NCBI GenBank assembly: GCA_016213325.1
Contig: JACRAY010000003.1
Location: forward strand, 1 to 47,465
DNA: 47,465 bases
DNA from: Burkholderiales bacterium
Lineage (GTDB): Bacteria; Pseudomonadota; Gammaproteobacteria; Burkholderiales; Burkholderiaceae_C
Direction: 5' to 3'
The translations under genes and the position numbers were made by a program. The notes beneath the pieces are model-generated. The model was not told where the DNA came from, made no database searches, and was given only the letters and a program-made list of their open reading frames with translations. Shown piece by piece: positions 15,600-22,403 of the stretch. How positions within the stretch are numbered: the first letter of the stretch is position 1; the number at the start of each line of letters is the position of its first letter.

Positions 15600-16559
15600 A
15601 TGCATTGCGTTTCCCCCAGGCTCGCCGCCGTTCTCGCTGCCTTGTTGCTCGCCGGCAGCGCTTTCGCCCAGGCATTCCCGAGCCGGCCGATCACGCTGGT
15701 CGTCGGCTTCGCGCCCGGCGGCGCGACCGACGTCCAGGCGCGCGCGCTGGCGCAGCTCGCTTCGAAGGAACTCGGCCAGCCCGTCGTGGTCGAGAACCGC
15801 CCCGGCGTGTCGGGCACGCTGGGACCGACGAGCGCTTTCCAGCGGGCCGCGGCGGATGGCTACACGCTGGGCGTGCTACCCGGCACCCTGTACCGCGTGC
15901 CGCACATGATGAAGCTGGCCTACGACCCGCTGAAAGACTTCACGTACATCGCCAATGTGACCCAGTACGTGTACAGCCTGAGCGTGGCGCGGGACTCGCG
16001 CTTTCGCAACCTGGGCGAGCTGGTCGCGTACGCGAAAGCCAATCCCGGCAAGCTCTCTTTTGCCACCACCGGTGTCGGCGGCAGCGGGCACATCAGCGTG
16101 ATGCGCTTCGCCCGCGCCGCGGGCATCGAGGTGACGCCGGTGCCGTACAAGGGCGCGGCCGAGGCCTTCACGGCCGTGCTGGGCGGCCACGTCGACTTCA
16201 CGGCCGAAGGCGGCTTCGGCGCACTGGCCGACAGCGGCAAGATCCGCTCGCTCGGCATCTTCTCCGAAGCGCGCCTGAAGAGCCGGCCGGTGCTGCCGAC
16301 CGTGCGCGAGCAGGGCTTCGACGTGGTGGCGCGCATGACCTGGGGCGTCGGCGGCCCGAAGGGCATGGACCCGAAAGTCGTGGCCGTCCTCGGCAACGCA
16401 CTGCGCAAGGCCATGCACGACCCGTCGTTCGTGCAGGTTCTGGAGCGCGAGGACCAGCCGCTCGCGTACATGGACAGCGCGGACTACACCGCGTTCGCCA
16501 CCCAGATGTTCCACGAGGAGGGCCGCTTCGTGCAGGCCCTCGGCATCAAGACGGAGTGA
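15600..16559 (+). CDS. Bug-family tripartite tricarboxylate transporter substrate-binding protein (second copy)
   Basis: 319 residues. The signal peptide ends at AGSAFA/QAFPSRP, then come the Bug hallmarks FPSRPITLVVGFAPGGATD, VVVENRPGVSGT and VPYKGAAEAF. It belongs to the same family as the receptor at 13194 but is clearly divergent from it, so the two are not a recent duplication. The start at 15600 has GGAGCC just upstream and gives the normal signal peptide. Two receptors in one catabolic cluster without transporter subunits suggest either two related ligands or one receptor acting in signalling. Confidence 0.9.
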   Translation: MHCVSPRLAAVLAALLLAGSAFAQAFPSRPITLVVGFAPGGATDVQARALAQLASKELGQPVVVENRPGVSGTLGPTSAFQRAAADGYTLGVLPGTLYRVPHMMKLAYDPLKDFTYIANVTQYVYSLSVARDSRFRNLGELVAYAKANPGKLSFATTGVGGSGHISVMRFARAAGIEVTPVPYKGAAEAFTAVLGGHVDFTAEGGFGALADSGKIRSLGIFSEARLKSRPVLPTVREQGFDVVARMTWGVGGPKGMDPKVVAVLGNALRKAMHDPSFVQVLEREDQPLAYMDSADYTAFATQMFHEEGRFVQALGIKTE

Positions 16560-16566
16560 CGCGGCG

Positions 16567-17784
16567 ATGCAGCTCCAGCAAGTGGATTTCGAGCCGCAAT
16601 GCCAGGGCCCGCTGCACGGCGTGCGGGTGCTGGACCTGTCGCGATTGATGGCGGGCAACATGCTCAGCCTGCAACTCGCAGACTTTGGCGCCGAAGTCAT
16701 CAAGGTCGAGCCGCCCGGCGCCGGCGATACCCTGCGCCACTGGAAGGAAGGCGGCCTGCCCGTCTGGTGGAAGGTGTATGCGCGCAACAAGAAGAGCATC
16801 ACGCTCAACACCCGCCACGCGGCGGGCGTGCGCCTGCTCAGGCAGTTGCTGCCGCAGGCGCAGGTGCTGGTCGAAAGCTTCCGCCCCGGCGTGCTCGAGG
16901 CCATGGGGCTGGGCTTCGATGTGCTGCAGTCGATCAACCCGAAGCTGGTGCTGGTGCGCCTGACCGGCTGGGGCCAGACCGGCCCGTACAGCTCGCGGCC
17001 CGGTTTCGGCACGCTGGTGGAGGGCTTCAGCGGCTTCGCTGCGAAGAACGGCTACCCCGACAAGCCCCCGGCCCTGCCGAACCTCGGGCTGGCCGACATG
17101 GTGGCGGGACTGACCGCTGCCTCGGCCACGCTGGTGGCGTTGCGCGAGGCGGAGCGCGAAGGCGGCCGGGGCCAGGTGGTGGACGTGTCCCTGCTCGAGC
17201 CGATGCTGGCGATCCTGGGTCCCGACGCGGCGCTGTACAAGGTGACCGGCCGCATCGCACCTCGCACCGGCAACCGCACCTCGATCACGGCGCCGCGCAA
17301 CGCGTACGAGACCAGCGACGGGCAGTGGATCGTGATGTCGGGCGCGACGCAGCGCATGGCCGAGCGCCTGTTCGACGCCATCGGGCGGCCCGACATGAAG
17401 CAGGACCCGCGCTTTCGCACCAGTGCCGACCGGCTGGACAACATCGAGGCGCTCGACGCGATCATCGGTGACTTCGTGCGATGCCGGACGCTGGCCGACA
17501 ACCTCGCGTACTTCGAGCGGGCCCAGGTCACTTTCGGCCCGATCAACGACGCCCTGCAGGTGACGCAGGACCGGCACGTGCGCGAGCGGGGCGTGCTGGT
17601 GGAATTGCCCGACGACGACCTGGGCCGCCTCCCGATGCATGCCGTGACGCCGCGCCTGAGCGCCACGCCCGGGGCTATCCGCAGCGCGGCTCCGGGTGTG
17701 GGCGAACACAACGCCGAGATCTATGGTGCGTTGGGCCTGGCTGCAGGCGACCTGGCCGCACTGGTTGCCGAGGGCGCGATATGA
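16567..17784 (+). CDS. CaiB/BaiF class III CoA-transferase
   Basis: 405 residues, the usual length. The N-terminus GVRVLDLSRLMAGNMLSLQLADFGAEVIKVEPP is the canonical CaiB/BaiF opening. D177 in NLGLADMVAG is at the position of the catalytic aspartate that forms the aspartyl-CoA thioester. NPKLVLVRLTGWGQTGPYSSRPGF is also conserved. The family transfers CoA between organic acids, for example from succinyl-CoA or formyl-CoA. Its stop overlaps the start of the next gene (ATGA), a CitE-like lyase, so together they likely activate an acid to its CoA ester and cleave it. Confidence 0.9.
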   Translation: MQLQQVDFEPQCQGPLHGVRVLDLSRLMAGNMLSLQLADFGAEVIKVEPPGAGDTLRHWKEGGLPVWWKVYARNKKSITLNTRHAAGVRLLRQLLPQAQVLVESFRPGVLEAMGLGFDVLQSINPKLVLVRLTGWGQTGPYSSRPGFGTLVEGFSGFAAKNGYPDKPPALPNLGLADMVAGLTAASATLVALREAEREGGRGQVVDVSLLEPMLAILGPDAALYKVTGRIAPRTGNRTSITAPRNAYETSDGQWIVMSGATQRMAERLFDAIGRPDMKQDPRFRTSADRLDNIEALDAIIGDFVRCRTLADNLAYFERAQVTFGPINDALQVTQDRHVRERGVLVELPDDDLGRLPMHAVTPRLSATPGAIRSAAPGVGEHNAEIYGALGLAAGDLAALVAEGAI

Positions 17785-18674
17785 AGTTCGGTGCGGCCCA
17801 GCTGGAGTTCTGCCGCTCGCTGCTGTTCGTTCCCGTGCCGCAGACCCGCTTCATCGAGAAGGCGCACGAACGCGGCGCCGGCGCGATCATCCTCGACCTC
17901 GAGGATGGCGTAGCGCCGCAGGCCAAGGCGGCTGCGCGCGGCGCCGTGCGCGCAGTCGCGGCGCAGTTGCGTGCGCGCGGCGTGACGGTGCTGGTGCGCA
18001 TCAATGCCGGCTCGCACGAAGACGTCCAAGCCGCGGTGTCGCCCGATGTGGCGGGCCTGGTGCTGCCCAAGGTCGACGGTCCCGCCGGCGTCCACGAGGT
18101 CGCCGGCATCCTGGCTCGCTGCGAAGCGGAGATGGGACTGCCGGACGAGCACACTGCCTTGCTGGTGCTGGTCGAAACGCCCACCGCCGTGTGCCAGGCC
18201 GCGGCGCTCGCTGCCTGCCACGCGCGGGTTGCCGCCCTGGTGCTGGGCAGCGAAGACCTTGCGCTGGCCCTGTCGATAGCGCCGACGCTCGACTCGCTGC
18301 GCTACGCCGCCGAACACGTGGTGATGGCGGCGCGCGCCGCCGGCAAGGTGCCGCTGGGCGTGCCCGGCTCGCTCGCGAACATCCGGGCGCCGGAGCGCTT
18401 CGCCGAAGCGGTCGCCGCGGCGCGCCGCATCGGCATGGCCGGTGCAGTCTGCATCCATCCCGCGCAGGTCGGCGTGGTGCGCCGGCAGTTCACGCCGGAC
18501 CCCGGCGACGTGGCCGAGGCGCACGGCATCCTGGCAGCTTTCGCCCTGGCGCAGCAGGCGGGCGAGGGCGCCGTGATGCACGAGGGCAAGATGCTGGACT
18601 TGCCGATCGTCGAGCGGGCCCGCCAGCTGGTGGCCGAGGACCGACGGTTGCGCGCCGCGCCAGCCGGGGCCTGA
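17781..18674 (+). CDS. HpcH/HpaI (CitE-like) CoA ester lyase
   Basis: 297 residues. The N-terminal RSLLFVPVP, the metal-contact LDLEDGVAP, LVLVETPTAV with the metal-binding glutamate and LGSEDLALAL are diagnostic of CitE-like citryl/malyl/citramalyl-CoA lyases. CIHPAQVGVV near the end is also typical. These TIM-barrel Mg enzymes split 3-hydroxyacyl-CoA esters to acetyl-CoA plus a keto acid. The ATG overlaps the CoA-transferase stop by four bases, supporting translational coupling. The exact substrate is unknown; L-malyl- or citramalyl-CoA are family precedents. Confidence 0.88.
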   Translation: MKFGAAQLEFCRSLLFVPVPQTRFIEKAHERGAGAIILDLEDGVAPQAKAAARGAVRAVAAQLRARGVTVLVRINAGSHEDVQAAVSPDVAGLVLPKVDGPAGVHEVAGILARCEAEMGLPDEHTALLVLVETPTAVCQAAALAACHARVAALVLGSEDLALALSIAPTLDSLRYAAEHVVMAARAAGKVPLGVPGSLANIRAPERFAEAVAAARRIGMAGAVCIHPAQVGVVRRQFTPDPGDVAEAHGILAAFALAQQAGEGAVMHEGKMLDLPIVERARQLVAEDRRLRAAPAGA

Positions 18675-18678
18675 AGTC

Positions 18679-19551
18679 GTGTTCGAGTCGTTCAGCCTGG
18701 CCACCTCCGACCCGCAGGTGCACATCGTGGGCCGCGTCGGCGGCAAGGGGCCGCCGCTGCTGCTGTTGCACGGCAACCCGCTCACGCATCGCAGCTGGGA
18801 CCGCATCGCGCCCCGGCTGGCCGAAAGCTTCACGGTGGTCGCGACCGACCTGCGCGGCTACGGCGCCAGCGCCAAACCCGAGGGCGGGGGCGACCACGCC
18901 GCCTACTCGTTTCGCCGCATGGCGCAGGACCAGGTGGAGGTGATGGCGCAACTGGGCTTCGACACCTTCAGGGTCGCGGGACATGACCGTGGCGCGCGCA
19001 CGGCCTTGCGGATGGCGCTCGACCATCCGGGCAAGGTGCGCAAGGCCGCCTTCCTGGAGATCGTGCCTACCCACTGCGTGGCCCGCGACATCAGCTGGCA
19101 GCTGGCCATCGACCTGTACCACTGGTGGTTCATGGCGCAGCCGTTCCCTTTCCCCGAGCAGCTGCTGAAGGGCAACGAGGCCTTCTACATTCGCAGCAAG
19201 CTGATGTCGCAGGGACCCGGCAAGGGCGGCTTCACGGAGGCGGAGGTCCAGCGGTACGTGCAGGCCTGCACGCCGGAGAACATCCATGCGGTCTGCGAAG
19301 ACTATCGCGCCGCCGCCACCATCGACCTGGCCATGGATACGGCCGACTTCGAGGCCGGGCGCCAGGTCGAGTGCCCTGTGGTGGTGCTGTGGGGGACGCG
19401 AAGCCACACGGCGCAACACCACGACCCGCGCGCCGAGTGGCCGCGCTATTGCGCCGACATCGTGGGCATGCATGCCCTGGACTGCGGGCACTACCCCGTG
19501 GAGCAGGCACCCGACGAAACGTACCGCCTGCTCGCGGACTTCTTCCGCTAG
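18679..19551 (+). CDS. Alpha/beta hydrolase, fluoroacetate/haloacetate dehalogenase-like
   Basis: 290 residues with a GTG start 4 nt after the lyase stop. The nucleophile elbow is GHDRGA with Asp103 rather than Ser. It is flanked by R104 and R107, the pattern of haloacetate dehalogenases, where Asp attacks the carbon and the arginines hold the carboxylate. LHGNPLTHRSW gives the oxyanion segment and CGHYPVEQAPDE the catalytic His. A YHWWFMAQPFPFPE segment resembles the His-Trp halide pocket of that group. Epoxide hydrolases also use Asp, so this is the main alternative. Its stop overlaps the convergent amidohydrolase stop. Confidence 0.8.
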   Translation: MFESFSLATSDPQVHIVGRVGGKGPPLLLLHGNPLTHRSWDRIAPRLAESFTVVATDLRGYGASAKPEGGGDHAAYSFRRMAQDQVEVMAQLGFDTFRVAGHDRGARTALRMALDHPGKVRKAAFLEIVPTHCVARDISWQLAIDLYHWWFMAQPFPFPEQLLKGNEAFYIRSKLMSQGPGKGGFTEAEVQRYVQACTPENIHAVCEDYRAAATIDLAMDTADFEAGRQVECPVVVLWGTRSHTAQHHDPRAEWPRYCADIVGMHALDCGHYPVEQAPDETYRLLADFFR

Positions 19552-20585
19552 GCCCAGGGCAGGGTCAATCCATAGACCCGCGCTGCGGTCCCGTGGAACA
19601 GGTCGGCCCGCTGCGTCGGCGTCGCGTGCCGTGCCAGCTGCTTGAAGGCATTCCACAGCACGCCGTAGCTGTACGAGCCCTTGTCGACCGGGAAGTTGCT
19701 TTCGAACATGCAGCGCGCCGGCGAGAAGGCCGTGATCGCTTCGTCGACGTAGGGACGCCACGCCTCAGCCAGGTCCTGCGACGAAGGCGGCGTTGCGCGC
19801 GTGTGGAAGTCGAAGCCGTTGACACGCATGCCGAGCCCGCCGAGCTTGAGGAAGATGTTCGGCCGCTGCGCCAGCTCGCGCAGGCCGCACCGCCACTCGG
19901 CGAAGGCGGCGGGGTTCGGCGGGGCGTATGGCCCGACGCCGATCGGCCCGCCGGTGTGGTTGACCACGATGCGGGTATCCGGCCACGCCTGCGCGAGCCG
20001 GGCCAGCGCACCCAGCTGCGTGTGGTACTGCCACGAGTCGAACACCAGGCCCAGGCGGGTGAGGTGTCGCAAGCCCGCGTGGAACTGCGGGTCGTCGAAC
20101 AGGTCCGCACGGTACAGGACGGGCGTGGTGCGCACTTCGGGATGCTCGTGCCACGCCGTGATGTTGCGGATGCCGCGCAGCCGCCCGCCGGACACCGCCA
20201 GGTGCCGCTCGAGCAGGCCGAGCGCCGCGCCGCCGAGCGACAGGTCGACGTGGCCGACGATGCCGTCGCATACGCGAGGGGTTCCGTCAGGGCCGCTGGC
20301 CGCCATCGCCGCCATGCCGTTGGCGAATTCGGTCTCGCCGAGGGACCTGTGAGACTCGTCGCCACCGCGGCGGTACATCGCGCGGCACTCGACGAATACG
20401 CTGGCCACGATGTTGTGCCCGCTGCGGAAGTCGGCCAGCACCTCGTCGAGGAGGTAGCGCGGCTTGGGGTGGTCCCACAGGTGGTGGTGGGCATCGACGA
20501 TCGGCAGCGCCGGATCGATGGCGTCTTCCGTGTGCCGGGCCAGCCAGTCTTCGCGGATGGCCAGGTGGGGCGAGGGTGCGGTCAT
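19548..20585 (-). CDS. Amidohydrolase 2 family metal-dependent hydrolase
   Basis: 345 residues from the ATG at 20585; an upstream in-frame ATG at 20639 gives an unlikely Arg-rich extension. The TIM-barrel amidohydrolase_2 signature DAHHHLWDHPKPRYLL provides the HxH metal site near residue 32, and RIVVNHTGGP and CMFESNFPVDK the later His and Asp. The family includes lactonases, decarboxylases and 2-pyrone-4,6-dicarboxylate hydrolase, so C-O, C-N or C-C hydrolysis is possible. It is convergent and overlapping with the dehalogenase-like gene and divergent from the LysR gene, a typical regulated target arrangement. Confidence 0.85.
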   Translation of the reverse strand: MTAPSPHLAIREDWLARHTEDAIDPALPIVDAHHHLWDHPKPRYLLDEVLADFRSGHNIVASVFVECRAMYRRGGDESHRSLGETEFANGMAAMAASGPDGTPRVCDGIVGHVDLSLGGAALGLLERHLAVSGGRLRGIRNITAWHEHPEVRTTPVLYRADLFDDPQFHAGLRHLTRLGLVFDSWQYHTQLGALARLAQAWPDTRIVVNHTGGPIGVGPYAPPNPAAFAEWRCGLRELAQRPNIFLKLGGLGMRVNGFDFHTRATPPSSQDLAEAWRPYVDEAITAFSPARCMFESNFPVDKGSYSYGVLWNAFKQLARHATPTQRADLFHGTAARVYGLTLPWA

Positions 20586-20710
20586 GGTGTGCTGCAGTAC
20601 GAGACACGCAGCATGCCTGCGAACCCGCATGCGCGACATTCGAGTTTGCTGAAGGCCCCCGACGCCAGCGCCTAACGCATAGACTATCCCGACCGACTCC
20701 AGCGAACCGA

Positions 20711-21625
20711 ATGGCCTTTCACTTCGATCTTGTCGACCTGCGGCTGATGGTGCGCATTGCCGAACACAACAGCCTCACCAAGGGAGCCGACGCTGCCCAC
20801 CTGTCGGTGCCGGCTGCGAGCATGCGCGTGAAGAGCCTCGAAAGCAGCAGCGGCCTGCAGCTGCTCTACCGCTCGAGCCAGGGCGTGACCCTCACGGCAG
20901 CCGGGCGTACGCTGGTGCAGCACGCCAAGGCGATCCTGTTCGAGACCGAGCGGCTGAACGGCGACCTGCAGGAGTACACCCAGGGCATCCAGGGCCACCT
21001 GCGCATCTTCGCCAGCACCACGGCCATCGGTGAGTTCCTGCCGGCCGTGCTGCGCCAATACCTGCTGACGCATCCGGATGTGAGCGTCGACCTGCGCGAG
21101 CACGCCAGCCCGGAGGTGGTGCGCGCGGTGAGCGAGGGCCAGACCGACATCGGCGTGTTCGGCGGCGAGGTCCCGACCGGCAACCTGGAATTGCTGCCTT
21201 ATCGCGAAGACTCGCTGGTGCTGGTGGTGCCGGCCAAGCACCCATTGGCCGGACGCAGCGCCATTGCCTTTGCCGAAACCCTGGAGCACGACCATGTGGG
21301 GCTGCTGGAAGGCAGCAGCCTGCACCAGTACCTGCTGGAGCGCAGCCATGCGGCGGACCGCCGCTACAAGCTGCGCATCCAGGTCGGCAGCTTCGAAGCG
21401 GCGTGCCGGATGATCGAAGCCGGCGTCGGTGTCGGCATCATGCAGAGGCTCTCGGCCGAGCGCTATTCGCGGTGGATGGATATCGGGGTGGTGGCCCTGG
21501 GCGACGACTGGGCGCTGCGCAAGCTGCGGGTGTGCGTGCGCAGCCGCGGGTCATTGCCTCTGTTCGCGCAGGACCTGGTCGACCTCCTGGTGGAGGACGC
21601 GCGAGCGGCGGCTGGGGCGGGTTGA
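20711..21625 (+). CDS. LysR-family transcriptional regulator
   Basis: 304 residues. An N-terminal winged helix-turn-helix (residues about 1-62: LVDLRLMVRIAEHNSLTKGADAAHLSVPAASMRVKSLE) is followed by a periplasmic-binding-like effector domain with FASTTAIGEFLPAVL and ADRRYKLRIQVGSF. The gene is divergent from the amidohydrolase, with 125 nt between start codons, and closes the Bug/CoA catabolic cluster. It is therefore the probable regulator of both, responding to a pathway intermediate. No clear T-N11-A box could be singled out in the GC-rich gap. Confidence 0.9.
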   Translation: MAFHFDLVDLRLMVRIAEHNSLTKGADAAHLSVPAASMRVKSLESSSGLQLLYRSSQGVTLTAAGRTLVQHAKAILFETERLNGDLQEYTQGIQGHLRIFASTTAIGEFLPAVLRQYLLTHPDVSVDLREHASPEVVRAVSEGQTDIGVFGGEVPTGNLELLPYREDSLVLVVPAKHPLAGRSAIAFAETLEHDHVGLLEGSSLHQYLLERSHAADRRYKLRIQVGSFEAACRMIEAGVGVGIMQRLSAERYSRWMDIGVVALGDDWALRKLRVCVRSRGSLPLFAQDLVDLLVEDARAAAGAG

Positions 21626-21643
21626 AGGTCGCCGGTCGCTCGC

Positions 21644-21865
21644 TCAGCCCTTCTTGCTGCCGTACAGCAGCAGCGCGACGCCGGCCGCGATGCCGACGAT
21701 ACCGGCCCACACCGGCACGTTGACCGACTTCTTCTCCTGCACCGACAGCTCGATCGGCCCCAGCTTCGCATGCTGGGTTTCCGTGGTGTAGCCGAAGCCG
21801 CCGTAGACCAGCGCGATCACGCTGGCGACGATGAGCACAATGCCGGCCAGGCGGGTGGCGTTCAT
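21644..21865 (-). CDS. DUF3185-family small membrane protein
   Basis: 73 residues with two hydrophobic helices (LAGIVLIVASVIALVYGGFGY and VWAGIVGIAAGVALLLYG) joined by a polar loop TTETQHAKLGPIELSVQEKKSVN, the usual DUF3185 layout. Its start overlaps the stop of the CsbD gene (ATGA), so the two are translationally coupled. Members often lie beside stress-response genes; molecular function unknown. A longer in-frame start at 21910 would overlap CsbD extensively and is not favoured. Confidence 0.8.
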   Translation of the reverse strand: MNATRLAGIVLIVASVIALVYGGFGYTTETQHAKLGPIELSVQEKKSVNVPVWAGIVGIAAGVALLLYGSKKG

Positions 21866-22089
21866 GGCTTCTTGTCCCCGAACCAGGAGTCCGTGGCCTT
21901 GCGCTGCCATTCGGCCAGCTGGCGCTCGGCCTCATCCTTGGCGATGCCATAGCGTTCCTGGATCTTGCCGGCCAGCTGCTCGCGGCGGCCGGCCACGATC
22001 TCGAGGTCGCTGTCGGTCAGCTGGCCCCATTGCTCCTTGGCCTTGCCGGTGGCTTGCTTCCAGTTGCCCTTGATCTGGTCCCAGTTCAT
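21862..22089 (-). CDS. CsbD-family stress protein
   Basis: 75 residues opening with MNWDQIKGNWKQATGKAKEQWG, the diagnostic CsbD motif, then LTDSDLEIVAGRREQLAGKIQERYGI. Highly charged and helical. CsbD genes are under general stress control in many bacteria, but the biochemical role is unknown. The promoter would lie in 22090-22150, where a CTACCG -10-like element on the minus strand (22132-22127) sits one turn-compatible distance from the CRP-like palindrome at 22151-22170. Confidence 0.9.
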   Translation of the reverse strand: MNWDQIKGNWKQATGKAKEQWGQLTDSDLEIVAGRREQLAGKIQERYGIAKDEAERQLAEWQRKATDSWFGDKKP

Positions 22090-22150
22090 GTCGGTGCCTC
22101 ATCGGTGATGGTGGTGATGGGGCACACGGTAGTCGTTGCAGAACGTGGCA

Positions 22151-22170
22151 TCTGTGCGGTTGCGCACAGA
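22151..22170. promoter_or_regulatory. CRP-like palindromic operator (divergent, CsbD side)
   Basis: TCTGTGCGGTTGCGCACAGA is a perfect inverted repeat with 8-bp arms and a 4-bp centre, and contains TGTG-N8-CACA. Its centre is 28.5 bp from the minus-strand CTACCG element that would serve the CsbD-DUF3185 pair. Confidence 0.6.
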
Positions 22171-22177
22171 GGCGGTA

Positions 22178-22219
22178 TGTGGGCCAGCGCACAGATTCAC
22201 GCTGCGCAAACTCCTAGCA
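22178..22219 (+). promoter_or_regulatory. CRP-like operator with -10-like element (DUF3309/PLD side)
   Basis: TGTGGGCCAGCGCACAGA at 22178-22195 contains TGTG-N8-CACA. CTAGCA at 22214-22219 begins about 29 bp from its centre, so a start near 22227 would put the centre near -41.5, as at class II activated promoters. Confidence 0.55.
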
Positions 22220-22244
22220 TGGTCCTTTGCCACCTGGAGTTGCC

Positions 22245-22403
22245 ATGAGTCTCGGAACCATCTTGCTGGTCGTCCTGCTGCTGATGCTGGTCGGCGTCAT
22301 CCCCACGTGGCCGCACAGCCGCAAGTGGGGCTATGGACCCAGCGGCATGCTGGGCGTGGTGCTGCTGGTCATCGTCGTGCTGCTGCTGCTGGGCAAGCTA
22401 TGA
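22245..22403 (+). CDS. DUF3309-family small membrane protein
   Basis: 52 residues: an N-terminal hydrophobic helix (ILLVVLLLMLVGVIP), a short loop TWPHSRKWGYGPSG and a second helix (MLGVVLLVIVVLLLLG). The loop with W-P-H-S-x-x-W-G-Y-x-P-S-G is the DUF3309 signature. CTGGAG lies before the ATG at 22245. Its stop overlaps the start of the phospholipase-D lipoprotein by four bases. Function unknown; the context with CsbD suggests envelope stress. Confidence 0.85.
   Translation: MSLGTILLVVLLLMLVGVIPTWPHSRKWGYGPSGMLGVVLLVIVVLLLLGKL

Noticed and set aside
14822..16559. An itaconate degradation operon (Ict-Ich-Ccl)
   Set aside because: CoA-transferase and CitE-like lyase fit, but no hydratase is linked and the other genes do not match the known arrangement.
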